From: Globodera rostochiensis
Lineage: Eukaryota > Nematoda > Chromadorea > Rhabditida > Heteroderidae
Assembly (NCBI GenBank): GCA_018350325.1
Contig: JAEVLN010000021.1
Coordinates: 1,178,001 to 1,242,000, forward strand
Reading direction: 5' to 3'
DNA: 64,000 bases
Part shown: one piece after another, positions 33,782 to 47,400 of the stretch
How the letters are laid out: the number at the start of each line of letters is the position of its first letter
Numbering within the stretch: the stretch's first letter is position 1
Notes under the pieces: generated by a model
Told to the model about the DNA's origin: nothing
The model's input: only the letters and a program-made list of their open reading frames with translations
Databases searched by the model: none
Made by a program: the position numbers and the translations under genes

Positions 33782-33925
33782 GGGTGCTTAACCCGCCCGG
33801 ATCCAACCCCCGGATACCGGGTATCCCGGATCCTGGACACCCGGATACCGGTCTCGGATAATTAGCCCAAAACACCCGGATACCGGTCCCGGTTCCGGTT
33901 CCGGATACCCGTTCTTGTCCAACCC
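33782..33925. repeat. CCGGATACCGG palindromic repeat cluster
   Basis: CCGGATACC and its reverse GGTATCCGG recur several times in a GC-rich patch, with related GGTCCCGGTTCCGG steps. A short relative, TCCGGTACCGGTATCCGG, is found at about 7,738-7,756. This looks like part of a dispersed GC-rich repeat family. The frame at 33,684-33,875 (minus) is its shadow. The preceding stretch 33,243-33,781 holds only three loose copies of GATTTTAGGTG-like sequence. Confidence 0.5.
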
Positions 33926-34270
33926 TAGTAATAACGGGTGGAAAAAATATTGAAAAAATTACCGAAATGTATTATCACATTATGCCTTATTTAAAAATGT
34001 CACAAAAGTGAAATCGATTTGCCGAATGTTTTTGTTACAAAATTTGAGCGGAGTTTGATTGACAGGTGAGAGGGAAATTTTTGATGCGCGGCGAAAGTTT
34101 GATTGACAGGTGCCGTAATGACCTTGAGGGATGGGGAGGGAAATAAATTTGGCAATGGGCCCAATGGGTTTTGGGAGACTAATTAAAAGCTTGTTTAATC
34201 CGCTAACACCCGCGCGGTTTTGTTGGGACTGAATTAACCGCAAACCGCTCGCTTTTGGGATCAGGTAGAA

Positions 34271-34470
34271 GGCGGCATGATCAAAGCCCCAATGGGTTTA
34301 AATTCAGTGGCGGCATGATCAAACGGTTTCTCCAATAGGTTTGGGTTTGGTGGTGGTAAGGTCAACGGGTTGGACCCCTCCCATAGGTTTAGGTTTGGTG
34401 GCGGCATGATCAAAGGGCAGACCCCCTCCAATAGGCTTAGGTTTGGTGGCGGCATGATCAAAGGCCGCTC
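34271..34470. repeat. ~38-48-bp minisatellite, about 4.5 units
   Basis: Units begin GGCGGCATGATCAAA and end TAGGTTTAGGTTTGGT-like, starting at about 34,271, 34,309, 34,352, 34,400 and 34,448 (partial). The minus-strand frame with repeated MPPPNLNL-type segments is a product of the repeat, not a gene. Confidence 0.7.
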
Positions 34471-34503
34471 GGTACCCGCTCGGTTTTGGCCCTATATGCT
34501 GCT

Positions 34504-34724
34504 AACATGACCAATACAAAATTTTTTGCATGTTAATATCAGAATCAAAAGATATTCAAAAATAGATATCTTCGCTAATCATGCAGTATTTAATCTGTTT
34601 TTGCAATCATTAGATATAGCATGAAATTATCTTGCAACCCATCTATTTGTCTATTTGAAAGCATTACAGATCACTGAGCTACGAATGTTTATTTGAGATT
34701 CAACTTTTAAAATAAAAAACAAAC
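34504..34724 (+). repeat. ~221-bp direct repeat, copy 1
   Basis: AACATGACCAAT to TTAAAATAAAAAACAAA recurs at 35,204-35,424 with roughly 95% identity, followed in both places by a TGATTATGGCT[AT]GCC motif, although copy 2 has lost the ~200-bp spacer before it. Between the copies lie AT-rich sequence and a 7-bp hairpin (GAATCTT/AAGATTC, about 34,821-34,841). Confidence 0.75.
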
Positions 34725-35203
34725 TATCAAACATTTAACAAAGCTCATATTTCAGCTTAAAGAGCACCTACTGACTAGTTTTTGACATTAATGGATAGAG
34801 CGTAACGCCTGTTTTAGAATCTTGTTTGAAAAGATTCCGTACCTGCACGGGGCGAAAAGTTACGGTCGTTTATTTTAAATTCAAAATTTTAAAATAAAAT
34901 TGCAACTTTTATTTAGAAATTGTATTTTTGCTAAAGTACATGATTATGGCTAGCCTTTTAATTATTGGATAAGGATTAAAAGTTTGTTAAGAACACTTGT
35001 GTTTTCATCTTTGTAGCTTCTTATTCCGCCGAGTTCGGCACTTTTTAATCTTTATTCAATTATTAATTGATATCTTTCAAAAAAGAAATATACATAAGTT
35101 TTATTCTATTAATTGATGCTTATAGTGATGTCAGTTTGCTGCATATTCATAATTTTCAGTCATATTTATTAAATTTTTTGATTTTTGATTATTTATGCGT
35201 AAC

Positions 35204-35424
35204 AACATGACCAATAACCAAATTTTTTGCATGTTAATATCAGAATCAAATGATATTCAAAAGTTGATATCTTCGCTAATCATGCAGTATTTAATCTGTT
35301 TTTGCAATCATTAGACAGAGCATAAAATTATCTTGCAACCCATCTATTTGTCTATTTGAAAGCATTACAGATCACTGAGCTACGAAAGTTTATTTGAGAT
35401 TCAACTTTTAAAATAAAAGACAAA
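35204..35424 (+). repeat. ~221-bp direct repeat, copy 2
   Basis: Second copy of the repeat at 34,504-34,724. It ends about 30 bp before the first satellite module, so it marks the border of the array. Confidence 0.75.
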
Positions 35425-35453
35425 TAATAATGATTATGGCTTGCCTTTTAATA

Positions 35454-38400
35454 AATATTGGCAAAAAACAAGTTAAACTTTTCTAGAAATATATGAAGAT
35501 GTGCCGATGAGACCGGATATTAAATTCTGCCGATAGAATGCAATATTTTATGTATTGGTTTTTAGAATTTAAAAAAGCATAAGTGGTTTTTTCAGAATAA
35601 CTGAAACTATGTCCAGAACATTGATATCAATCCAATATCACGGCACTAAAGAGATTGATTAAAGTTCTAGCGGATGCAGAGAAAAATGCATTTATATATG
35701 TCAAAAACGACATGAAATTCGAAGAATTGTTTGTTATCTTATGTTGGGGTGGTCGGATGTATACATAAATAAACTAATAGATTCCGCTTGTCGAGCTGAG
35801 TCTGAATCCGCAAAAATTTTAGGCCGGAAACCACATTGAAGAAAGTTACACACACCCACACATATATTTTTTGAAGAAATAGTGTGCTAAAAGAGAGAGT
35901 CAGATGGCGAGAGTAATTTGGACATCAACGCACCCCATCTAAAAATTGTTTTCGTTTAATTTCTTGAACATTATATTTTTTGAAGAAATAGTGTGCTAAA
36001 AAGAGAGAGTCAGACGGCGAGAGTAATTTGGACTCAACGCACCCCATCTAAAAATTGTTTTAGTTTAATTAACCAAAAAGTATGAAATATTGGCAATAAA
36101 ACAAGTTAAACTTTTCTAGAAATATATGAAGATGTGCCGATGAGACCGGATCATGAAATTCTGCCGATAGAATGCAATAATTTATGTATTGGTTTTTAGA
36201 ATTTAAAAAAGCATAAGTGGGTTTTTCAGAATAACTGAAACTATGTCCAGAACATTGATATCAATCCAATATCACGGCACTAAAGAGATTGATTAAAGTT
36301 CTAATATTTTTTAATAAATAGTGTGCTAGAAAGACAGAGTCAGGCGGCTAGAGTAATTTGGACATCAACGCACCCCATCTAAAATTGTTTAGTTTAATTT
36401 CTTGAACATTTTATTTTTTGAAGAAATAGTGTGCTAAAAAGAGAGAGTCAGACGGCGAGAGTAATTTGGACTCAACGCACCCCATCTAAAAATTGTTTTA
36501 GTTTAATTTCTTGAACATTTTATTTTTTGAAGAAATAGTGTGCTAGAAAGACAGAGTCAGGCGGCTAGAGTGATTTGGACATTAACGCACCCCTTCTAAA
36601 AAGTGTTTTCGTTTAATTTCTTGAACATTTTTTTGAAGAAATAGTGTGCTAAAAAGAGATAGTCAGACGGCGAGAGTAATTTGGACTCAACGCACCCCAT
36701 CTAAAAATTGTTTTAGTTAAATTAACCAAAAAGCATGAAATATTGGCAATAAAACAAGTTAAACTTTTCTAGAAATATATGAAGATGTGCCGATGAGACC
36801 GGATTATGAAATTCTGCCGATAGAATGCAATATTTTATGTATTGGTTTTTAAAATTTAAAAAAGCATAAGTGGTTTTTTCAGAATAACTGAAACTATGTC
36901 CAGAACATTGATATCAATCCAATATCACGGCACTAAAGAGATTGATTAAAGTTCTAGCGGATGCAGAGAAAAATGCTTTATATATGTCAAAAACGACATG
37001 AAATTCGAAGAATTGTTTGTTATCTTATGTTGGGGTGGTCGGATGTATACATAAATAAACTAATAGATTCCGCTTGTCGAGCTGAGTCTGAATCCGCAAA
37101 AATTTTAGGCCGGTAACCACATTTAAGAAAGTTACACACACCCACACATATATTTTTTGAAGAAATAGTGTGCTAAAAGAGAGAGTCAGATGGCGAGAGT
37201 AATTTGGACATCAACGCACCCCTTCTAAAAATTGTTTTAGTTTAATTTCTTGAACATTTTATTTTTTGAAGAAATAGTGTGCTAAAAAGAGAGAGTCAGA
37301 CGGCTAGAGTAATTTGGACATCAACGCACCCCATCTAAAAATTGTTTTAGTTAAATTAACCAAAAAGCATGAAATATTGGCAATAAAACAAGTTAAACTT
37401 TTCTAGAAATATGTGAAGATGTGCCGATGCGACCGGATCATTAAATTTTGCCGATAGAATGCAATATTTTATGTATTGGTTTTTAGAATTTAAAAAAGCA
37501 TAAGTGGTTTTTTCAGATTAACTGAAACTATGTCCAGAACATTGATATCAATCCAATATCACGGCACTAAAGAAATTGATTAAAGTTCTAGCGGAAGCAG
37601 AGAAAAATGCATTTATATATGTCAAAAACGACATGAAATTCGAAGAATTGTTTGTTATCTTATGTTGGGGTGGTCGGATGTATACATAAATAAACTAATA
37701 GATTCCGCTTGTCGAGCTGAGTCTGAATCCGCAAAAATTTTAGGCCGGTAACCACATTGAAGAAAGTTACACACACCCACACATATATTTTTTGAAGAAA
37801 TAGTGTGCTAAAAGAGAGAGTCAGATGGCGAGAGTAATTTGGACATCAACGCACCCCATCTAAAAATTGTTTTAGTTTAATTTCTTGAACATTTTATTTT
37901 TTGAAGAAATAGTGTGCTAAAAAGAGAGAGTCAGACGGCTAGAGTAATTTGGACATCAACGCACCCCATCTAAAAATTGTTTTAGTTAAATTAACCAAAA
38001 AGCATGAAATATTGGCAATAAAACAAGTTAAACTTTTCTAGAAATATATGAAGATGTGCCGATGCGACCGGATCATTAAATTTTGCCGATAGAATGCAAT
38101 ATTTTATGTATTGGTTTTTAGAATTTAAAAAAGCATAAGTGGTTTTTTCAGATTAACTGAAACTATGTCCAGAACATTGATATCAATCCAATATCACGGC
38201 ACTAAAGAAATTGATTAAAGTTCTAGCGGAAGCAGAGAAAAATGCATTTATATATGTCAAAAACGACATGAAATTCGAAGAATTGTTTGTTATCTTATGT
38301 TGGGGTGGTCGGATGTATACATAAATAAACTAATAGATTCCGCTTGTCGAGCTGAGTCTGAATCCGCAAAAATTTTAGGCCGGTAACCACATTGAAGAAA

Positions 38401-41400
38401 GTTACACACACCCACACATATATTTTTTGAAGAAATAGTGTGCTAAAAGAGAGAGTCAGATGGCGAGAGTAATTTGGACATCAACGCACCCCATCTAAAA
38501 ATTGTTTTCGTTTAATTTCTTGAACATTATATTTTTTGAAGAAATAGTGTGCTAAAAAGAGAAGTCAGAAGGCGAGAGTAATTTGGACTCAACGCACACC
38601 ATCTAAAAATTGTTTTAGTTAAATTAACCAAAAAGCATGAAATATTGGCAATAAAACAAGTTAAACTTTTCTAGAAATATATGAAGATGTGCCGATGCGA
38701 CCGGATCATTAAATTTTGCCGATAGAATGCAATATTTTATGTATTGGTTTTTAGAATTTAAAAAAGCATAAGTGGTTTTTTCAGAATAACTGAAACTATG
38801 TCCAGAACATTGATATCAATCCAATATCACGGCACTAAAGAGATTGATTAAAGTTCTAGCGGATGCAGAGAAAATTGCATTTATATATGTCAAAAACGAC
38901 ATGAAATTCGTAGAATTGTTTGTTATCTTATGTTGGGGTGGTCGGATGTATACATAAATAAACTAATAGATTCCGCTTGTCGAGCTGAGTCTGAATCAGC
39001 AAAAATTTTAGGCTGGAAACCACATTGAAGAAAGTTACACACACACCCACACATATATTTTTTGAAGAAATAGTGTGCTAAAAGAGAGAGTCAGATGGCG
39101 AGAGTAATTTGGACATCAACGCACCCCATCTAAAAATTGTTTTCGTTTAATTTCTTGAACATTATATTTTTTCAAGAAATAGTGTGCTAAAAAGAGAGAG
39201 TCAAACGGCGAGAGTAATTTGGGCTCAACGCACCCCATCTAAAAATTGTTTTAGTTTAATTAACCAAAAAGTAGGAAATATTGGCAATAAAACAAGTTAA
39301 ACTTTTCTAGAAATATATGAAGATGTGCCGATGAGACCGGATCATTAAATTCTGCCGATAGAATGCAATATTTTATGTATTGGTTTTTAGAATTTAAAAA
39401 AGCATAAGTGGGTTTTTTCAGAATAACTGAAACTATGTCCAGAACATTGATATCAATCCAATATCACGGCACTAAAGAGATTGATTAAAGTTCTAGCGGA
39501 TGCAGAGAAAATTGCATTTATATATGTCAAAAACGACATGAAATTCGTAGAATGTTTGTTATCTTATGTTGGGGTGGTCGGATGTATACATAAATAAACT
39601 AATAGATTCCGCTTGTCGAGCTGAGTCTGAATCAGCAAAAATTTTAGGCCGGAAACCACATTGAAGAAAGTTACACACACACCCACACATATATTTTTGA
39701 AGAAATAGTGTGCTAAAAGAGAGAGTCAGATGGCGAGAGTAATTTGGACATCAACGCACCCCATCTAAAAATTGTTTTCGTTTAATTTCTTGAACATTAT
39801 ATTTTTTGAAGAAATAGTGTGCTAAAAAGAGAGAGTCAAACGGCGAGAGTAATTTGGGCTCAACGCACCCCATCTAAAAATTGTTTTAGTTTAATTAACC
39901 AAAAAGTAGGAAATATTGGCAATAAAACAAGTTAAACTTTTCTAGAAATATATGAAGATGTGCCGATGAGACCGGATCATTAAATTCTGCCGATAGAATG
40001 CAATATTTTATGTATTGGTTTTTAGAATTTAAAAAAGCATAAGTGGGTTTTTTCAGAATAACTGAAACTATGTCCAGAACATTGATATCAATCCAATATC
40101 ACGGCACTAAAGAGATTGATTAAAGTTCTAGCGGATGCAGAGAAAAATGCTTTATATATGTCAAAAACGACATGAAATTCGAAGAATTGTTATGTTGGGG
40201 TGGTCGGATGTAAAACTAATAGATTCCGCTTGTCGAGCTGAGTCTGAAGCCGCAAAAATTTTAGGCCGGAAACCACATTGAAGAAAGTTACACACACACC
40301 CACACATATATTTTTTGAAGAAATAGTGTGCTAAAAGAGAGAGTCAGATGGCGAGAGTAATTTGGACATCAACGCACCCCATCTAAAAACTGTTTTCGTT
40401 TAATTTCTTGAACATTATATTTTTTGAAGAAATAGTGTGCTAAAAAGAGAGAGTCAAACGGCGAGAGTAATTTGGACTCAACGCACCCCATCTAAAAATT
40501 GTTTTCGTTTAATTTCTTGAACATTATATTTTTTGAAGAAATAGTGTGCTAAAAAGAGAGAGTCAGGCGGCTAGAGTAATTTGGACATCAACGCACCCCA
40601 TCTAAAAATTGTATTCGTTTAATTTCTTGAACATTATATTTTTTGAAGAAATAGTGTGCTAAAAAGAGAGAGTCAGACGGCGAGAGTAATTTGGACTCAA
40701 CGCAACCCATCTAAAAATTGTTTTAGTTTAATTAACCAAAAAGTATGAAATATTGGCAATAAAACAAGTTAAACTTTTCTAGAAATATATGAAGATGTGC
40801 CGATGAGACCGGATCATTAAATTCTGCCGATAGAATGCAATATTTTATGTATTGGTTTTTAGAATTTAAAAAAGCATAAGTGGTTTTTTCAGAATAACTG
40901 AAACTATGTCCAGAACATTGATATCAATCCAATATCACGGCACTAAAGAGATTGATTAAAGTTCTAGCGGATGCAGAGAAAAATGCATTTATATATGTCA
41001 AAAACGACATGAAATTCGAAGAATTGTTATGTTGGGGTGGTCGGATGTATACATAAATAAACTAATAGATTCCGCTTGTCGAGCTGAGTCTGAATCCGCA
41101 AAAATTTTAGGCCGGAAACCACATTGAAGAAAGTTACACACACACCCACACATATATTTTTTGAAGAAATAGTGTGCTAAAAGAGAGAGTCAGATGGCGA
41201 GAGTAATTTGGACATCAACGCACCCCATCTAAAAACTGTTTTCGTTTAATTTCTTGAACATTATATTTTTTGAAGAAATAGTGTGCTAAAAAGAGAGAGT
41301 CAAACGGCGAGAGTAATTTGGACTCAACGCACCCCATCTAAAAATTGTTTTCGTTTAATTTCTTGAACATTATATTTTTTGAAGAAATAGTGTGCTAAAA

Positions 41401-44400
41401 AGAGAGAGTCAGGCGGCTAGAGTAATTTGGACATCAACGCACCCCATCTAAAAATTGTATTCGTTTAATTTCTTGAACATTATATTTTTTGAAGAAATAG
41501 TGTGCTAAAAAGAGAGAGTCAGACGGCGAGAGTAATTTGGACTCAACGCAACCCATCTAAAAATTGTTTTAGTTTAATTAACCAAAAAGTATGAAATATT
41601 GGCAATAAAACAAGTTAAACTTTTCTAGAAATATATGAAGATGTGCCGATGAGACCGGATCATTAAATTCTGCCGATAGAATGCAATATTTTATGTATTG
41701 GTTTTTAGAATTTAAAAAAGCATAAGTGGTTTTTTCAGAATAACTGAAACTATGTCCAGAACATTGATATCAATCCAATATCACGGCACTAAAGAGATTG
41801 ATTAAAGTTCTAGCGGATGCAGAGAAAAATGCATTTATATATGTCAAAAACGACATGAAATTCGAAGAATTGTTATGTTGGGGTGGTCGGATGTATACAT
41901 AAATAAACTAATAGATTCCGCTTGTCGAGCTGAGTCTGAATCCGCAAAAATTTTAGGCCGGAAACCACATTGAAGAAAGTTACACACACCCACACATATA
42001 TTTTTTGAAGAAATAGTGTGCTAAAAGAGAGAGTCAGATGGCGAGAGTAATTTGGACATCAACGCACCCCATCTAAAAATTGTTTTCGTTTAATTTCTTG
42101 AACATTATATTTTTTGAAGAAATAGTGTGCTAAAAAGAGAGAGTCAAACGGCGAGAGTAATTTGGACTCAACGCACCCCATCTAAAAATTGTTTTCGTTT
42201 AATTTCTTGAACATTATATTTTTTGAAGAAATAGTGTGCTAAAAAGAGAGAGTCAGGCGGCTAGAGTAATTTGGACATCAACGCACCCCATCTAAAAATT
42301 GTATTCGTTTAATTTCTTGAACATTATATTTTTTGAAGAAATAGTGTGCTAAAAAGAGAGAGTCAGACGGCGAGAGTAATTTGGACTCAACGCAACCCAT
42401 CTAAAAATTGTTTTAGTTTAATTAACCAAAAAGTATGAAATATTGGCAATAAAACAAGTTAAACTTTTCTAGAAATATATGAAGATGTGCCGATGAGACC
42501 GGATCATTAAATTCTGCCGATAGAATGCAATATTTTATGTATTGGTTTTTAGAATTTAAAAAAGCATAAGTGGTTTTTTCAGAATAACTGAAACTATGTC
42601 CAGAACATTGATATCAATCCAATATCACGGCACTAAAGAGATTGATTAAAGTTCTAGCGGATGCAGAGAAAAATGCATTTATATATGTCAAAAACGACAT
42701 GAAATTCGAAGAATTGTTTGTTATCTTATGTTGGGGTGGTCGGATGTATACATAAATAAACTAATAGATTCCGCTTGTCGAGCTGAGTCTGAATCCGCAA
42801 AAATTTTAGGCCGGAAACCACATTGAAGAAAGTTACACACACACCCACACATATATTTTTTGAAGAAATAGTGTGTTAAAAGAGAGAGTCAGATGGCGAG
42901 AGTAATTTGGACATCAACGCACCCCATCTAAAAATTGTTTTCGTTTAATTTCTTGAACATTATATTTTTTGAAGAAATAGTGTGCTAAAAAGAGAGAGTC
43001 AGACGGCGAGAGTAATTTGGACTCAACGCACCCCATCTAAAAATTGTTTTAGTTTAATTTCTTGAACATTTTATTTTTTGAAGAAATAGTGTGCTAAAAA
43101 GAGAGAGTCAGACGGCTAGAGTAATTTGGACATCAACGCACCCCATCTAAAAATTGTTTTCGTTTAATTTCTTGAACATTTTTTTGAAGAAATAGTGTGC
43201 TAAAAAGAGAGAGTCAGACGGCGAGAGTAATTTGGACTCAACGCACCCCATCTAAAAATTGTTTTAGTTTAATTAACCAAAAAGTAGGAAATATTGGCAA
43301 TAAAACAAGTTAAACTTTTCTAGAAATATATGAAGATGTGCCGATGAGACCGGATCATTAAATTCTGCCGATAGAATGCAATATTTTATGTATTGGTTTT
43401 TAGAATTTAAAAAAGCATAAGTGGTTTTTTCAGAATAACTGAAACTATGTCCAGAACATTGATATCAATCCAATATCACGGCACTAAAGAGATTGATTAA
43501 AGTTCTAGCGGATGCAGAGAAAAATGCATTTATATATGTCAAAAACGACATGAAATTCGAAGAATTGTTTGTTATCTTATGTTGGGGTGGTCGGATGTAT
43601 ACATAAATAAACTAATAGATTCCGCTTGTCGAGCTGAGTCTGAATCCGCAAAAATTTTAGGCCGGAAACCACATTGAAGAAAGTTACACACACCCACACA
43701 TATATTTTTTGAAGAAATAGTGTGCTAAAAGAGAGAGTCAGATGGCGAGAGTAATTTGGACATCAACGCACCCCATCTAAAATTGTTTTCGTTTAATTTC
43801 TTGAACATTATATTTTTTGAAGAAATAGTGTGCTAAAAAGAGAGAGTCAGACGGCGAGAGTAATTTGGACTCAACGCACCCCATCTAAAAATTGTTTTAG
43901 TTTAATTTCTTGAACATTATATTTTTGAAGAAATAGTGTGCTAAAAAGAGAGAGTCAGACGGCTAGAGTAATTTGGACATCAACGCACCCCATCTAAAAA
44001 TTGTTTTCGTTTAATTTCTTGAACATTTTTTTGAAGAAATAGTGTGCTAAAAAGAGAGAGTCAGACGGCGAGAGTAATTTGGACTCAACGCACCCCATCT
44101 AAAAATTGTTTTAGTTTAATTAACCAAAAAGTATGAAATATTGGCAATAAAACAAGTTAAACTTTTCTAGAAATATATGAAGATGTGCCGATGAGACCGG
44201 ATCATTAAATTCTGCCGATAGAATGCAATATTTTATGTATTGGTTTTTAGAATTTAAAAAAGCATAAGTGGTTTTTTCAGAATAACTGAAACTATGTCCA
44301 GAACATTGATATCAATCCAATATCACGGCACTAAAGAGATTGATTAAAGTTCTAATATTTTTTGAAGAAATAGTGTGCTAAAAGAGAGAGTCAGATGGCG

Positions 44401-47400
44401 AGAGTAATTTGGACATCAACGCACCCCATCTAAAATTGTTTAGTTTAATTTCTTGAACATTTTATTTTTTGAAGAAATAGTGTGCTAAAAAGAGAGAGTC
44501 AGACGGCGAGAGTAATTTGGACTCAACGCACCCCATCTAAAATTGTCTTAGTTTAATTTCTTGAACATTTTATTTTTTGAAGAAATAGTGTGTTAAAAGA
44601 GAGAATCAGACGGCGAGAGTAATTTGGACCAACGTACCCCATCTAAAAATTGTTTTAGTTAAAATAACCAAAAAGTATGAAATATTGGCAATAAAACAAG
44701 TTAAACTTTTCTAGAAATATATGAAGATGTGCCGTTGAGACCGGATTATGAAATTCTGCCGATAGAATGCAATATTTTATGTATTGGTTTTTAGAATTTA
44801 AAAAAGCATAAGTGGTTTTTTCGGAATAACTAAAACTATGTCCAGAACATTGATATCAATCCAATATCACGGCACTAAAGAGATTGATTAAGGTTCTAGC
44901 GGATGCAGAGAAAAATGCATTTATATATGTCAAAAACGACATGAAATTCGAAGAATTGTTTGTTATCTTATGTTGGGGTGGTCGGATGTATACATAAATA
45001 AACTAATAGATTCCGCTTGTCGAGCTGAGTCTGAATCCGCAAAAATTTTAGGCCGGAAACCACATTGAAGAAAGTTACACACACCCACACATATATTTTT
45101 TGAAGAAATAGTGTGCTAAAAGAGAGAGTCAGATGGCGAGAGTAATTTGGACATCAACGCACCCCATCTAAAAATTGTTTTCGTTTAATTTCTTGAACAT
45201 TATATTTTTTGAAGAAATAGTGTGCTAAAAAGAGACAGTCAGACGGCGAGAGTAATTTGGACTCAACGCACCCCATCTAAAAATTGTTTTAGTTTAATTT
45301 CTTGAACATTATATTTTTTGAAGAAATAGTGTGCTAAAAAGAGAGAGTCAGACGGCTAGAGTAATTTGGACATCAACGCACCCCATCTAAAAATTGTTTT
45401 CGTTTAATTTCTTGAACATTATATTTTTTGAAGAAATAGTGTGCTAAAAAGAGAGAGTCAGACGGCGAGAGTAATTTGGACTCAACGCACCCCATCTAAA
45501 AATTGTTTTAGTTTAATTAACCAAAAAGTAGGAAATATTGGCAATAAAACAAGTTAAACTTTTCTAGAAATATATGAAGATGTGCCGATGAGACCGGATC
45601 ATTAAATTCTGCCGATAGAATGCAATATTTTATGTATTGGTTTTTAGAATTTAAAAAAGCATAAGTGGTTTTTTCAGAATAACTGAAACTATGTCCAGAA
45701 CATTGATATCAATCCAATATCACGGCACTAAAGAGATTGATTAAAGTTCTAGCGGATGCAGAGAAAAATGCATTTATATATGTCAAAAACGACATGAAAT
45801 TCGAAGAATTGTTTGTTATCTTATGTTGGGGTGGTCGGATGTATACATAAATAAACTAATAGATTCCGCTTGTCGAGCTGAGTCTGAATCCGCAAAAATT
45901 TTAGGCCGGAAACCACATTGAAGAAAGTTACACACACCCACACATTATTTTTTGAAGAAATAGTGTGCTAAAAAGAGAGAGTCAGAGGCGAACATAATTA
46001 GTACATTAAATCCCATAAAATTTTTTAACTTTAATTTTAGAATATGTAATATTTTTATTAGAAATAGTGTGCTAAAAGAGAGAGTCAGACGGCGAGAGTA
46101 ATTTGGACATCAACGCACCCCATCTAAAAATTGTTTTAGTTTAATTTCTTGAACATTAATTTTTTGAAGAAATAGTGTGCTAAAAAGAGAGAGTCAGACG
46201 GCGAGAGTAATTTGGACTCAACGCACCCCATCTAAAAATTGTTTTAGTTAAATAACCAAAAGTATGAATATTGGCAATAAAACAAGTTAAACTTTTCTAG
46301 AAATATATGAAGATGTGCCGATGAGACCGGATCATTAAATTCTGCCGATAGAATGCAATATTTTATGTATTGGTTTTTAGAATTTAAAAAAGCATAAGTG
46401 GTTTTTTCAGAATAACTGAAACTATGTCCAGAACATTGATATCAATCCAATATCACGGCACTAAAGAGATTGATTAAAGTTCTAGCGGATGCAGAGAAAA
46501 ATGCATTTATATATGTCAAAAACGACATGAAATTCGAAGAATTGTTTGTTATCTTATGTTGGGGTGGTCGGATGTATACATAAATAAACTAATAGATTCC
46601 GCTTGTCGAGCTGAGTCTGAATCCGCAAAAATTTTAGGCCGGAAACCACATTGAAGAAAGTTACACACACCCACACATATATTTTTTGAAGAAATAGTGT
46701 GCTAAAAGAGAGAGTCAGATGGCGAGAGTAATTTGGACATCAACGCACCCCATCTAAAAATTGTTTTCGTTTAATTTCTTGAACATTATATTTTTTGAAG
46801 AAATAGTGTGCTAAAAAGAGAGAGTCAGACGGCGAGAGTAATTTGGACTCAACGCACCCCATCTAAAAATTGTTTTAGTTTAATTTCTTGAACATTTTAT
46901 TTTTTGAAGAAATAGTGTGCTAAAAGAGAGAGTCAGACGGCGAGAGTAATTTGGACTCAACGCACCCCATCTAAAAATTGTTTTAGTTAAAATAACCAAA
47001 AAGTATGAAATATTGGCAATAAAACAAGTTAAACTTTTCTAGAAATATATGAAGATGTGCCGATGAGACCGGATCATTAAATTCTGCCGATAGAATGCAA
47101 TATTTTATGTATTGGTTTTTAGAATTTAAAAAAGCATAAGTGGTTTTTTCAGAATAACTGAAACTATGTCCAGAACATTGATATCAATCCAATATCACGG
47201 CACTAAAGAGATTGATTAAAGTTCTAGCGGATGCAGAGAAAAATGCATTTATATATGTCAAAAACGACATGAAATTCGAAGAATTGTTTGTTATCTTATG
47301 TTGGGGTGGTCGGATGTATACATAAATAAACTAATAGATTCCGCTTGTCGAGCTGAGTCTGAATCCGCAAAAATTTTAGGCCGGAAACCACATTGAAGAA

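Noticed and set aside
34780..34870. tRNA-like sequence (TGGATAGAGCG ... GATTCCGTACC)
   Set aside because: The D and acceptor arms do not pair and the T arm lacks GTTCRA. Only a 7-bp hairpin remains, which may be chance.
35510..35540. Hammerhead-ribozyme-like core (CCGATGAGACC...GAAA) in satellite module A
   Set aside because: The first core base after C should be U but is C, and the bases between the two core parts do not pair as a stem II. Most copies have TTAAA in place of TGAAA.
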